DNA from: Flavobacterium sp.
GTDB lineage: Bacteria > Bacteroidota > Bacteroidia > Flavobacteriales > Flavobacteriaceae
Reading direction: 5' to 3'
DNA: 64,000 nucleotides
NCBI RefSeq assembly: GCF_017744675.1
Contig: NZ_JAGIAV010000004.1
Span: forward strand, 871,033-935,032
Positions 26,398-35,347 of this stretch are shown in pieces. Every line of letters begins with the position of its first letter. Position 1 is the first letter of the stretch. The position numbers and the translations under genes are program-made. A model generated the notes under the pieces. It did no database searches, was not told the DNA's origin, and saw only the letters and a program-made list of their open reading frames with translations.

Positions 26398-26685
26398 TTG
26401 GCTACAAATAAATCTACATCTTTAGCACTTTCAGGTATGCTTTCTAAAAAGCATATATGTAACTTTATTGCTAAAAAATGGATAATTGGCAAAAAAGATG
26501 AGCAAGGAAAAGAGCTTAGCTATACAGCATATGGTAACCAATGTGATCTTGCAACAAGTACTATTTCAAAAATTGCCAGTGATGGAGGGTACAATATTCC
26601 TATAAATACACTAATAAAAATTTTACGGAAGGAAGAGATGACATTATCTCAATTCTTTATAGAATGTGAAAAAGAGTATTTCTAA
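26398..26685 (+). CDS. Small XRE-like helix-turn-helix regulator
   Basis: This is a 95-residue protein if it starts at the TTG at 26398; the first ATG is at 26437 (MLSKKHICNF), giving about 82 residues. The segment CDLATSTISKIASDGGYNIPINTLIKILR is a Cro/C1-type helix-turn-helix followed by the usual stabilising helix. It probably controls neighbouring accessory genes. The DNA here is notably AT-rich compared with the SusCD and tra regions, which points to a separately acquired segment. A good terminator follows. Confidence 0.7.
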   Translation: MATNKSTSLALSGMLSKKHICNFIAKKWIIGKKDEQGKELSYTAYGNQCDLATSTISKIASDGGYNIPINTLIKILRKEEMTLSQFFIECEKEYF

Positions 26686-26690
26686 CAATA

Positions 26691-26719
26691 AAAAAAGATG
26701 TCGCTTGGCATCTTTTTTT
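26691..26719 (+). terminator. Intrinsic terminator of the XRE-like gene
   Basis: AAAAAAGATG pairs with CATCTTTTTT around an 8-nt loop, leaving a T-run on the plus strand. The A/T flanks make it potentially bidirectional. Confidence 0.8.
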
Positions 26720-26752
26720 ATTTATTTTTATCTTGTAAAGTAATATAAAAAC

Positions 26753-26998
26753 ATGAAAGTAATTAACTCAGAATTTACTGTAATTACGATTGGAATCTTT
26801 TTTGTTTTTTTAGGGCTTATTATTAGGTACAAAATTAATAAACGTAGATTTAATCGAAAAGGTCCAGGTGGTTTACAGCATTTTAAAAAATATGAACAAG
26901 CCTGGTTGGTTTCACTAATTGAAAGGATATTAATGGTGCTATCTTTTGTTTTAATTGTTATTGGCGTAATATTTTCTTTAGCATTTATCATTTTTTAA
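26753..26998 (+). CDS. Small two-span membrane protein
   Basis: This 81-residue protein has two membrane segments (VITIGIFFVFLGLII and ILMVLSFVLIVIGVIFSLAFI). A basic loop, RRFNRKGPGGLQHFKKYE, joins them. Similar flavobacterial proteins are common and of unknown function; some carry misleading transporter names. The overlapping minus-strand frame lacks this ordered topology, so the plus strand is preferred. Confidence 0.7.
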   Translation: MKVINSEFTVITIGIFFVFLGLIIRYKINKRRFNRKGPGGLQHFKKYEQAWLVSLIERILMVLSFVLIVIGVIFSLAFIIF

Positions 26999-27302
26999 AA
27001 CTTCTTGTCTCTAATTATTAGTCATAATACATTTAGAAATACCTTCAATGGTGTTTTTTTACATAACAAGTGTTTATACTGTAGGCTTTTCATTATGAAA
27101 GAATTATTTTTCAACCTTTTATTATTTAGATTACGGAAAACCGTAAAATAAAAACTGTTTTGTATGTTTAATTTAGAAACTTAAACATGGCATAAAGACA
27201 TCCAAAATAATACTAACGTAAGCACTTTTATCGCTTAATAATTTAAGTTAGCCATAAGCATAAAACAATACAAATATTAAGACAATTAAAACACTGAAAC
27301 AA

Positions 27303-27695
27303 ATGAGAAAATTATTCTTTGTAACAATTTTTAGTTTGACGACAATTTTTGCTTTTGCTCAAATTACATCTGACAAACCAACTCAAAATATTTCTACAGA
27401 TAGTGATGTTGGGTATAGGCTATTCGCAACAAAAAATATGTATACATTTATTAAAATAAACACAAAAAATGGACAAATGTGGCAAGTTCAATGGTCTGCA
27501 AAAGGTAATGAGTTCGAAACTCCGCTGTCCTTAATAACCAGAGTTACAAAAGAAGATGAGAAGAATGGAAGATTTTTTCTTTATCCGACAACAAACATAT
27601 ATAATTTTATTTTGCTTGACCAAATCGATGGACGTATATGGCAAGTTCAATGGTCAGCTGAGCCCAAAGACAGAATTGTTCTACCAATAAATTAA
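27303..27695 (+). CDS. Exported protein with two WQVQWS repeats
   Basis: This 130-residue protein has a signal peptide (LFFVTIFSLTTIFAFAQ) cleaved near residue 20. The mature part has two similar halves, each with the pattern R-x-F-x4-N-x-Y-x-F-I followed by a G-x-x-WQVQWS motif (around residues 60 and 115). This suggests a duplicated small beta domain. No family is firmly recognised. The gene stands alone, with about 300 bp of AT-rich non-coding DNA before it and 220 bp after it, in which I see no feature. Confidence 0.75.
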   Translation: MRKLFFVTIFSLTTIFAFAQITSDKPTQNISTDSDVGYRLFATKNMYTFIKINTKNGQMWQVQWSAKGNEFETPLSLITRVTKEDEKNGRFFLYPTTNIYNFILLDQIDGRIWQVQWSAEPKDRIVLPIN

Positions 27696-27915
27696 ATTTT
27701 ATTATATTGTCATTAGATTTTCAAACCAGAAAAGAGTTCTTAAAAATTATATTAAATAAAATCCAGAACCACCAACAGCTACTATAACGGATTTGGTCAT
27801 TTGACTTAATGGAAAGTTGATTTTCTAATCTGAATATTTTGCAAATTCGAAGAATGGACTTAATTTAGTCAAAAACCTGTTATTTTTACGGAAAATCAGC
27901 GGGAAGCTACCAAAA

Positions 27916-29097
27916 TTGCAGATAAAAATCATTAAATATATGTTTATATTCGATAACAAAAACATTCCTTCTCAATTATTATTACCATCAAATTCAGATG
28001 AGGATATAAACATCTTAATAGGTGAAAATGGTAGCGGCAAAAGCACTTTATTAAATGATATTTCAAAATTCCATTTAGGTCAAAATTATAATGTGATAGC
28101 AATTGCAAATACAATTTATGACAAATTCAATTCACGGAATCCTAATTTCAAAATACTTAGATCTTCTATAGGTAAAACATTAGCAAGAAACACAATTGTC
28201 AATGCTTTTAAAATTTTGGCAAATGATGATTTGAAAAGACTACGAAACATTGCAAATACATTAGAATATATTGGTTTTGATCCTATAATAAGTTTTAAAT
28301 TAAAAGGTGTTAATGCAGATTTTCGTGACAAAGTAATAGATTCGGAATTGCCTGCTGAAGAAAAAGAAATCTTGCTATATTTTTTAAATAGATATGTAGA
28401 TAGAGAATTTTACGAAGAAAACATTTTAAGTATAAATTTCAATAATGAAAAATTTGAAGACATCAAAAATTCTTATCTACTTACAATGTTCTTATATGAG
28501 AAACAGTTAAAATCTTTAAAGTTAATTAGTGGAATAAACATATATCTACATAAAAACAGACAGCATATTCCCTTAAATAAAGCAAGTTCAGGAGAATTAA
28601 CCTTAGTTACATCACTCATTTATTTGACTTCTGTCATAACTGAAAATTCTGTTATATTAATTGATGAACCTGAAAACAGTTTGCATCCGAAATGGCAAAT
28701 AGAATATATAACAAGAATTAACGACCTATTTTATTTCTATCAACCAAAAATTATTGTTGCAACACATTCTCCATTAATTATAAATGGTGCAGAAATGAAT
28801 TCAAAAAATTTAAAAATATTTAAAGGGGCAAATGGAAATTTTGTTCTTGAACCAAATGAAAAAATTAATGTTGAAGAAATTTATCAAGAATATTTCGATG
28901 TTACAACACCTGAAAATCGTTATTTATCAGAAAATATAATAGACAAAATGAATTTGTTGGCTTCTAAAAATATTGGGTTAGATGAATTTTCAAAAGAAAT
29001 AAATAACATTCAAGATAATTCATATGATGAGAAGCAAAAAAAATTGCTCGAAGAAGTTTTAGAAATGGGAAAAAAAATAATCAATGATTTAGAATAG
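27916..29097 (+). CDS. AAA/ABC-type ATPase, PtuA-like (Septu-like defence)
   Basis: This 393-residue protein uses a TTG start at 27916, chosen because it keeps the first beta strand (IKIIK); the first ATG is at 27940. Walker A is G36-ENGSGKST, the ABC-like signature is SSGEL at 224-228, Walker B is LIDEPENSLHP (D250, E251) and the switch histidine is H284 in ATHSP. This is the compact OLD/PtuA-like ATPase layout. The stop is directly followed by the ATG of an HNH nuclease gene with no gap. The ATPase plus HNH pair is the architecture of Septu (PtuA/PtuB) anti-phage systems. Family assignment is firm; the defence role is inferred. Confidence 0.85.
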   Translation: MQIKIIKYMFIFDNKNIPSQLLLPSNSDEDINILIGENGSGKSTLLNDISKFHLGQNYNVIAIANTIYDKFNSRNPNFKILRSSIGKTLARNTIVNAFKILANDDLKRLRNIANTLEYIGFDPIISFKLKGVNADFRDKVIDSELPAEEKEILLYFLNRYVDREFYEENILSINFNNEKFEDIKNSYLLTMFLYEKQLKSLKLISGINIYLHKNRQHIPLNKASSGELTLVTSLIYLTSVITENSVILIDEPENSLHPKWQIEYITRINDLFYFYQPKIIVATHSPLIINGAEMNSKNLKIFKGANGNFVLEPNEKINVEEIYQEYFDVTTPENRYLSENIIDKMNLLASKNIGLDEFSKEINNIQDNSYDEKQKKLLEEVLEMGKKIINDLE

Positions 29098-29715
29098 ATG
29101 CCTATAAATTTTGATAATCAAGATCATATAAATATTAGAGCCGTCATTGCGGCAGGTGGAAACGTTTGGGCAAATCCACTTCTTAATGATGTTAAAAGAA
29201 AAATAAAGGATTACTACATTGAAAATGAATTGCCAAAATGTTGTTACTGTAGCAGATTATTTGTTGGCGAATTCCGTATGGTAATCGACATAGAGCATAT
29301 TTTACCACAAAGTAAATATTCAAGCCTTAGATTTGAAGAACTAAATTTAAATGTTGCTTGCAAAAGATGTAATATGGAAATTAAAAAAGGTAGGTTAGAT
29401 TTTATTGTTGATGAAACCAGAATGGGAATAAATTATTTTCAATCCCAACATTATAAAATAATTCATCCAAATATTGACAAATATGATGATCATTTAAAAA
29501 TAATTACAGGGAGAAATGGGAATATAATTTTAAATAAATACGTTATTTTAACCAAGAATAAAGGTCAGTTTACATATGATTATTTTGAATTGAAAGAATT
29601 TGAAATAAATAATTTAAACGAAGCTCAAGGAATTAGAAAACTATCGACATTATCTCGTGAAATTCCAGATTCTTTAAGAAATCAAATAATAAAAATTCTC
29701 TCAAAAATAAAATAA
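29098..29715 (+). CDS. HNH endonuclease, PtuB-like
   Basis: This 205-residue protein has a compact HNH domain. C48-x2-C51 and C88-x2-C91 form the zinc site, E66-H67 (IEHILPQ) carries the catalytic histidine, and N85 lies in the LNLNVACKRCN stretch. The C-terminal 100 residues are helical and may contact the ATPase. The start codon abuts the stop of the ATPase gene, so the two are translationally coupled. In Septu, PtuB is the nuclease effector held by PtuA. Confidence 0.88.
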   Translation: MPINFDNQDHINIRAVIAAGGNVWANPLLNDVKRKIKDYYIENELPKCCYCSRLFVGEFRMVIDIEHILPQSKYSSLRFEELNLNVACKRCNMEIKKGRLDFIVDETRMGINYFQSQHYKIIHPNIDKYDDHLKIITGRNGNIILNKYVILTKNKGQFTYDYFELKEFEINNLNEAQGIRKLSTLSREIPDSLRNQIIKILSKIK

Positions 29716-30219
29716 AAGCCTTACATTAACATACGCTTCTAGAAATTTGTAAATTTAATAGCATTACCCTTTTTATAATATTTTAGTGTAGCCTAAAATA
29801 CTTCTATCAACTTTTAAATGTCTAAAAGCACCAGAACTTTGGCAGAAATACTAAAAAAGATGAAAAATTAAACACAAAATCTCTCTTTTGAGATATAAAA
29901 CCTTGATTCTAAAAGTTACTAAGTCTATTGACTTTACTATTCTCGTAGTCACAATTGGATTGTCTATTGACCTAAAATTAATATCAACAACCTTAAAAAT
30001 AATGATTATGAAAAAAATAGAAAAAATTAGTTTAATCGAAACAAAAGAAAGAATTATAAATTTTATTAAAAGTATGGTATTAGGAGTCGCATTCGTGGAG
30101 AAAGACGGTCTTACTTCTGACTATAAAGCATAGAAATAAATAGAAACTTAATAACTGAATTCAAGACTGAATGCGAAGGGAGGTTCAACTACTCCCTTTC
30201 TCCTCCAATCAAATAAAAT
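29716..30219. other. AT-rich gap downstream of the ATPase-HNH pair
   Basis: This roughly 500-bp stretch has no convincing gene apart from one doubtful small frame at 30008. I see no clear terminator or repeat in it. Confidence 0.5.
30008..30133 (+). CDS. Possible 41-residue peptide
   Basis: The frame begins MKKIEKISLIETKERI and ends with VEKDGLTSDYKA. It has a basic N-terminal helix and a short hydrophobic middle (MVLGVAF). Coding status is doubtful because it is short and stands alone; it could equally be non-coding DNA. Confidence 0.3.
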   Translation: MKKIEKISLIETKERIINFIKSMVLGVAFVEKDGLTSDYKA

Positions 30220-30747
30220 ATGGAAATAAAAAGCTTTAAAATTCCCGGCGAATCAACGAAACGACAATGGGCAGTTTATTTATTCATAGCAACACCTAGA
30301 GATACAAATGAAGTTATAAAAATTTACGTTGGTAAAGTTGGTGATAATCGTGACGGTTGTAATCCAGTAATTTCAAGAATAGGAAATCATTTTTCTTACA
30401 ATAAAATTCATTCTCAAATTAGAAATAAAATCGAAAAAACTGACGAATATGATTATGAATATTTTTATTATCATTTTGGAGAATATGAAGATGATGTGGA
30501 AATAAGAATTGAAAGTAAACAAAAGATCAACGAATTAGAAAGAGAGCTTAATCGCAAAATTCAAATACAAATTTTTGGCGATTTAAAATACATTTTACTA
30601 AATCCATACGGAGGAAAATATGTTTCAAAAACTAAAAAATTGAGTAGAAAAATTTTGAACGAAAGCGAATTAAATATATTAGATAAACTAATAGAAAAAG
30701 CACTATCTGTCAATAGTCACAAAGTATTTGGACAAGTCAACCAGTGA
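30220..30747 (+). CDS. GIY-YIG-like nuclease-fold protein
   Basis: This 175-residue soluble protein has an N-terminal region reading WAVYLF, then about 13 residues, then IYVGKVGD. This fits the VYx...YVGK form of the GIY-YIG core. An RIGNHF segment follows, as does a later ELERELN that could supply the catalytic glutamate. GIY-YIG proteins cut DNA; on mobile elements they act in defence or homing. It is the last gene of the AT-rich block that also holds the Septu-like pair. The assignment rests on a short motif only. Confidence 0.6.
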   Translation: MEIKSFKIPGESTKRQWAVYLFIATPRDTNEVIKIYVGKVGDNRDGCNPVISRIGNHFSYNKIHSQIRNKIEKTDEYDYEYFYYHFGEYEDDVEIRIESKQKINELERELNRKIQIQIFGDLKYILLNPYGGKYVSKTKKLSRKILNESELNILDKLIEKALSVNSHKVFGQVNQ

Positions 30748-31004
30748 ACGAATTTATTAAATTAGGAATAAACAAAGATTATTAACATTAGATAATTTTT
30801 GAAACGGTATTCAGGAAATAAGGAAACTATTTGAATAAATCCTGCATTTAACATTTATTAAAAAGGATTTGAACAAATAACTTACTGAAAAAATTAAAGG
30901 TTTGTACTTGGGAAAAGCGGAACCTTTATATACACTTCTGTCAATAAACCTCATTTGAATTATCCGTATTTTTAATGGTTTTTAAAAAGCTGAATCTTTT
31001 ATAC

Positions 31005-31080
31005 AGCCCCGATTAGAGCGGAAATCCTTTTCTGCCGGAGTTCGGCACAAAAGATTGCAGCGTAAAGCGGGAATAGCTGC
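31005..31080. repeat. Dispersed hairpin repeat, copy 1
   Basis: A roughly 76-bp element begins AGCCCCGAT and ends near AGCTGC. It has a central inverted repeat around TGCCGGAGTTCGGCA and shares most of its bases with the copies at 53850 and 58108. It lies in a gene-free gap (30748-31162) after the GIY-YIG-like gene. Similar sequences are widespread in Flavobacterium intergenic DNA, from memory. Confidence 0.75.
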
Positions 31081-31090
31081 CAAAAAATCT

Positions 31091-31126
31091 AAAATAAAAA
31101 CAAAAACAATGGGGCCAAAAGCCCCA
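31091..31126 (-). terminator. Intrinsic terminator of the histone-like gene
   Basis: TGGGGC / GCCCCA forms a 6-bp stem around a 5-nt loop. On the minus strand it is followed by a long T-rich tail (TTGTTTTTGTTTTTA). It lies 37 bp past the histone-like stop codon. Confidence 0.75.
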
Positions 31127-31162
31127 CTATCCACCTTTTACTGTAAGATATCAACAGCAGTA

Positions 31163-31339
31163 TTATTTCTTAGACTCCTCAATAGAAACTTTTCTAAACT
31201 CCTTTAAAAGCTTTTCAATTTCCAAAGATGCTTTACGGGCTCTTGCTCCCGCCGCCTTCACTCCTTTTTCAGCCAGTGAATCAGATTCCGTTTTAAAAGT
31301 ATCGATCTCAGCATTAATTTTCACCAATAAATCTTTCAT
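31163..31339 (-). CDS. Histone H1-like protein (Hc1 family)
   Basis: This 58-residue highly charged protein begins MKDLLVKINAEID. Its lysine/alanine-rich core contains AAGARARKASLE. This is the small bacterial Hc1-like histone common in Flavobacterium and related genera, thought to bind and compact DNA. It is complete, followed by its own terminator, and is probably a stand-alone transcript. It may help package or silence the AT-rich element DNA. Confidence 0.8.
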   Translation of the reverse strand: MKDLLVKINAEIDTFKTESDSLAEKGVKAAGARARKASLEIEKLLKEFRKVSIEESKK

Positions 31340-31406
31340 GTTTTCTGTTTTTTTTAATTACGGAGCAAAAATAAAAACTTCATCAGGAAATCCTAATTAA
31401 AGCTAT

Positions 31407-33104
31407 CTAATAATTTTTCTTTTTAATCTGTTCGATAAAATAAACCGCCGGCATTCCCATTTTAGATAAAAACGCATTAGCAAAACGCTGAGTGGAGCTG
31501 AATCCGGCTTCCTGGGCTAATGCTTCATTGGAATAGCCGCTGTATTTCTTTTCGTTCTGCAGTAGCGCTACTAAATAGTCAATCCTAAGGCCGTTTATAT
31601 AATCCGCAAAATTTTTTCCCCTATACTGCTTGATGATGCCCGCCAGATAATTGGAGTTGGAATTGAAATAGGCTGCCAGAGTCCCCTGCTTCCAGTCTCT
31701 TTCTAAAAATTTATTCTCTTTTTCAAACTTTTCCAGCTTTTTTAATATCAAAGCGGCAGTCCCGCTTTTGATATCAGCGGCAGGAAGCCTCTCGGGTTCG
31801 TTTTTTGGCTTATTTTTATTCTCCTCCATCTTATTGATGTACTCTTCAAACCTCTTTTTGTAAAGCCTTCTATTCTTGTAATAGCGATAGGTGATTATAG
31901 CAATTGCAATAAACATAAAAAAGAAAATTATTAAAGAAATCTGATCATAGTTTTTCGCCCAGACCAATTCCTCTTTTAGATCCTCGCTTTCGCGCTGGAG
32001 ATTCTCTTTTTCCTGCAGCAGCTCTTTGGTATCATACTGCTTATGAATTTTGCTGACTATATATCTATTAGTTTCCACCAGCAGTGTGTCTGCCTTCAAA
32101 AGCCGGTCAACATAATACAATTGTGAGCCTAAATCTTTCTTCTGCCTGTAATAGTTTATTAATAGTTCAAAAGACTGCCGCAGATCAGGGCGCAGGTAAT
32201 TTTTCTCCTTGAAAATTTTATCCACCATCTTAAAATACTCTGCTGCTTTCGCTTTCCTATCCAATGCCCAATAGCTCTTGCCAATATAGAAATTCCCTAT
32301 TGCCTGGTTGGCAAAATCATGGTTCTCTTGAACTGCGTCCAAAGATGATTCGATGTCTTTTATCGACTTTGAGTAATTTTTCAAAAAGAACTCATTAATT
32401 CCCTGCGAATGGACAAAATAGGGAATCATTTCCAGATTATTTAGCCTGCGGCATTCCTTAATCCCTAATTTATTTGTCTCGGTGCATAGCCCAAAATTCC
32501 CATTCTTATTGTAACAGAGCCCAAGAGTATGAAGCGAATTTAAATAAGGTCTTGTATTCTTGTCCCTGTAATAAGCCGCACACTCGCGAAGAAGTGAAAT
32601 TGCCTCGTCATAAAATCCTATATAAAGCTTGGTCAAAGCGATATGATATTTTACTTTATATTTCTGGTAAGCATCATTTGTTTTAGAAATATAACCGTTG
32701 GCCATAAGGTAATTATCCATCGCTTTTTCCTGATCCTTCCGGCCATAAAATACTATTCCTTTGGAAAGATATGCCGAGCCGATCAGCGCATCATCATTAG
32801 ACTTCCGGGCAGCGTATACCATGCTGTCAGCATAGACCGGCCGCAATTCATCAGGAGACTCATGCAGCAGGTTCTGGTACCCGTTGACCAGCTCCTTCCA
32901 GTTTTTCTCCTTTTTCGCTTTATGGATATAGGCGAACAGATAAACAGCCGCTCTGGCGCTGTCTCTCCTAAAGCTATAAATTCTATCATCTAAATATCCA
33001 TAGCTTTTATGCTTTAATGAATCAGGGATGATAAAACTGGACTGCCGTGCAAATGCATGATGGGAGAAAACTAAAAGCAGTACAAGCAGGTTTTGTTTAT
33101 TCAT
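31407..33104 (-). CDS. TPR and AraC-type transmembrane transcription regulator
   Basis: This 565-residue protein has an N-terminal signal segment (LLVLLLVFSHHAFA) and tandem TPR-like helices (about 90-340). A coiled coil and one membrane segment (about 385-405, ISLIIFFFMFIAIAIITY) follow. The cytoplasmic AraC-type helix-turn-helix C-terminus (about 450-560) contains LAQEAGFSSTQRFANAFLSKMG. This is the flavobacterial one-component sensor layout, with a periplasmic sensor coupled to a DNA-binding domain. A good promoter lies upstream. Its targets are unknown, but it is divergent from the lipoprotein-AraC operon. Confidence 0.9.
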   Translation of the reverse strand: MNKQNLLVLLLVFSHHAFARQSSFIIPDSLKHKSYGYLDDRIYSFRRDSARAAVYLFAYIHKAKKEKNWKELVNGYQNLLHESPDELRPVYADSMVYAARKSNDDALIGSAYLSKGIVFYGRKDQEKAMDNYLMANGYISKTNDAYQKYKVKYHIALTKLYIGFYDEAISLLRECAAYYRDKNTRPYLNSLHTLGLCYNKNGNFGLCTETNKLGIKECRRLNNLEMIPYFVHSQGINEFFLKNYSKSIKDIESSLDAVQENHDFANQAIGNFYIGKSYWALDRKAKAAEYFKMVDKIFKEKNYLRPDLRQSFELLINYYRQKKDLGSQLYYVDRLLKADTLLVETNRYIVSKIHKQYDTKELLQEKENLQRESEDLKEELVWAKNYDQISLIIFFFMFIAIAIITYRYYKNRRLYKKRFEEYINKMEENKNKPKNEPERLPAADIKSGTAALILKKLEKFEKENKFLERDWKQGTLAAYFNSNSNYLAGIIKQYRGKNFADYINGLRIDYLVALLQNEKKYSGYSNEALAQEAGFSSTQRFANAFLSKMGMPAVYFIEQIKKKNY

Positions 33105-33191
33105 GATATAATATATTTAGGGAATATGCTTCTGGAATGATCCCGAAGCGCTTCCTCAAAGCTGTCGGAATAATTTTACTTTAACTTAACC

Positions 33192-33220
33192 CAAAAATAA
33201 CACAAACAATTGTATTACAA
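33192..33220 (-). promoter_or_regulatory. Promoter of the TPR-AraC regulator gene
   Basis: On the minus strand TTG, an 18-bp spacer and TATTTTTG match the Bacteroidetes -33/-7 pair (TTG and TAnnTTTG). The start codon is about 87 bp downstream. Confidence 0.65.
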
Positions 33221-33352
33221 GCATTTATTAACAAAAAATGATGTATGGATTTTCCGAAAATCCATACCATAAATACCGAAAATCCACATATATGCGTTTG
33301 TTTTGAAAATTTGAGCCCAATAGCTTTGCCATGAATTCAAAAGCAAAAAAAG

Positions 33353-33369
33353 TCCGGCAGAGTGCCGGA
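33353..33369 (-). terminator. Hairpin upstream of the lipoprotein gene
   Basis: The perfect 7-bp stem TCCGGCA / TGCCGGA is followed on the minus strand by C and seven T residues. It is terminator-like, but no minus-strand gene precedes it. It may block antisense transcription or belong to the plus-strand leader. Confidence 0.5.
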
Positions 33370-33439
33370 TAAAAGTTCTGCTTATCCGGGTGAAAAGAAC
33401 TGAGAAGCAATTCTCATTCACTTTCAAACAAACCAAATC

Positions 33440-34123
33440 ATGAAAACTATTTTATTATGCATCACAGTTTCATTATTTTTTATTTCATGCTCTACCGATT
33501 CTGATTTCACTGCGTCGGAAAATGGACAGCTGCCAGAGAAAAAGTATCAGCTTGCTGAAAACATTCATAATCCTTATGATAAAAAAGGAAAAGAAATTTA
33601 CGAAAAGCTCAATGTTTTTTACGAAAAAAATAAGATTCCAAATTCTTATTCAGAACTCGCTGAACAGATCAATTTTATTAGTGGAAGACCTGTGACGAAG
33701 AGCAATAAAAACAGCCGATTGATAGAATTTACCGATGAAATAGTAGCATCTATTATGGCAGATCCAGACAATAATCTGATTTTCATTATTCAGGGAAGCA
33801 CAATGAGGACTTATGCCAAGGCCAGCCTTATTAATTTTCTTCAAAACCTTATTATCCAAAGGCAGCAGGAGTTCAGCATCACTTACAATTATATTACGGA
33901 TTATGAATCTGCTATTCTTACAGACAGTATTCTGGATCTGGATGAAACTGAAACCATCTTAACGATCGCCTCCATTTCACGATATTCTCTTTATTCGGCC
34001 GAAGAAAGAAAAGACAGGGACTGGGAAACATCTGTCGGCAGCAGGCCAGCCAAAATTCTTTTTACAGCAAATGAATCTGCCCTGGCATCCATAATTGCAC
34101 TGCTGGGCATTTACCTCAACTAA
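33440..34123 (+). CDS. Hypothetical lipoprotein
   Basis: This 227-residue protein has a signal peptide and lipobox (LFFISCS), so it should be anchored to the membrane through the cysteine. The mature part is helical and has no recognised domain. It is the first gene of a plus-strand group (lipoprotein, small membrane protein, AraC regulator, 392-residue protein, Pmp3-like) that ends with a terminator just before the conjugation operon. Confidence 0.75.
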   Translation: MKTILLCITVSLFFISCSTDSDFTASENGQLPEKKYQLAENIHNPYDKKGKEIYEKLNVFYEKNKIPNSYSELAEQINFISGRPVTKSNKNSRLIEFTDEIVASIMADPDNNLIFIIQGSTMRTYAKASLINFLQNLIIQRQQEFSITYNYITDYESAILTDSILDLDETETILTIASISRYSLYSAEERKDRDWETSVGSRPAKILFTANESALASIIALLGIYLN

Positions 34124-34141
34124 TATTAATTTAAGATTAAA

Positions 34142-34387
34142 ATGATCATGCCTAAAATAAAACCGATCATCATCTTGTACATAATTCTGGTCCTATTTAA
34201 TCTTGCCAGCCTGTATTTCATCATAGTGCTATTCAGCTATGATGAAATCACCGGCTTTCTGCTAAACGGAGAAAAAAAATCCATGCGGACAAGGGGACCG
34301 GCTTATCTGTTTTACATTGCCACGCTTCTGAATCTCTATTATTTATTCTATACAGTAATTAAAAAAAAATTTACTGAAAATCCCTAA
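34142..34387 (+). CDS. Small two-span membrane protein
   Basis: This 81-residue protein has two membrane segments (IIILYIILVLFNLASLYFIIVLF and YLFYIATLLNLYYLFYTV) joined by a short basic loop. The ATG at 34148 is an alternative start. No family is recognised. It sits 18 bp after the lipoprotein gene and 36 bp before the AraC regulator, so co-transcription is likely. Confidence 0.65.
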   Translation: MIMPKIKPIIILYIILVLFNLASLYFIIVLFSYDEITGFLLNGEKKSMRTRGPAYLFYIATLLNLYYLFYTVIKKKFTENP

Positions 34388-34423
34388 ATAAGAAACTGCT
34401 TTAAATCCTTAAGTTACACTGCC

Positions 34424-35311
34424 ATGATAAAAGATATAATAAATATTGAACTTAAAGACCAGTCAGTCGGGGGATTAGATATTCATATTATAAAAAAATA
34501 TATTGTCAAAACAGCCGGAACTGAATCATTTCTCTCCAGCAATCTGTCCATACTGCTCATTAAGTCGGGCAGATTTAAAATCAAGCTTAAAGAAATAGTG
34601 CAGGATCTAAAGGCGCATGATTTACTGATAATCCCCAAAAACTCCTTCTGCACAATAATGGAGATCGAAGATAAGCTCCAGCTTTATATTATTACATTTT
34701 CCGCCGAATTTGCATTTAAAAACACCCTGCGAAAAGAGCTGGTGGATTCCTTTTATTTTATAGTGAGAAAGGAACCTTTAAGAATAAATCTTGACGATAA
34801 GGATTATCTGGTTCTGTCTATGATCTACAAACTGATTTACTTTGTAAATCAAGACAGCAGGCACAATGGATCTGATAGTGATCTGAAGCGCATCAGCTTT
34901 AACCTGTTTCTCTATGAATTGAAAATAATATATTCAAGATACACTTCCGGCACTTTATTAAATTTTTCCAGAAAAGAAAATCTTACCATACAGTTCCTCA
35001 CCATTTTGTCTATCCACTGCAGAAAACAGCATCAGGTAAAATTTTATGCGGGAGCCCTTTTCATCACTCCTGCATATTTAAGTAAAATAATAAAAGAAAT
35101 TACCGGTAAAACAGCTAAAGATTTTATTAATGAGGCAGTGATAATCGAAGCAAAAGTGCTGCTGGAAGACCTGCAGCTGACAATTTTTGAGATTTCTGAA
35201 GAACTGGAATTCGCCAATGTGCATAACTTCAGTGATTTCTTCAAATATCACACCTTGCTCTCCCCATCTCAATACCGCTTAAACTCTATTGAAAATTTTA
35301 AAAATCTTTGA
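34424..35311 (+). CDS. AraC-family transcriptional regulator
   Basis: This 295-residue protein has an N-terminal cupin-like beta domain (about 20-130, with LIKSGRFKIKLKEIVQDLKAHDLLIIPK). The C-terminal AraC helix-turn-helix pair (about 205-290) has GALFITPAYLSKIIKEITGKTAKDFI and EELEFANVHNFSDFFKYHTLLSPSQYR. Such regulators often sit directly upstream of tra operons in flavobacterial elements, so control of transfer is plausible. Effector unknown. Confidence 0.9.
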   Translation: MIKDIINIELKDQSVGGLDIHIIKKYIVKTAGTESFLSSNLSILLIKSGRFKIKLKEIVQDLKAHDLLIIPKNSFCTIMEIEDKLQLYIITFSAEFAFKNTLRKELVDSFYFIVRKEPLRINLDDKDYLVLSMIYKLIYFVNQDSRHNGSDSDLKRISFNLFLYELKIIYSRYTSGTLLNFSRKENLTIQFLTILSIHCRKQHQVKFYAGALFITPAYLSKIIKEITGKTAKDFINEAVIIEAKVLLEDLQLTIFEISEELEFANVHNFSDFFKYHTLLSPSQYRLNSIENFKNL

Positions 35312-35347
35312 TTTTCGTTTAAATGCCTGCTATTAAAACAAAGTATT

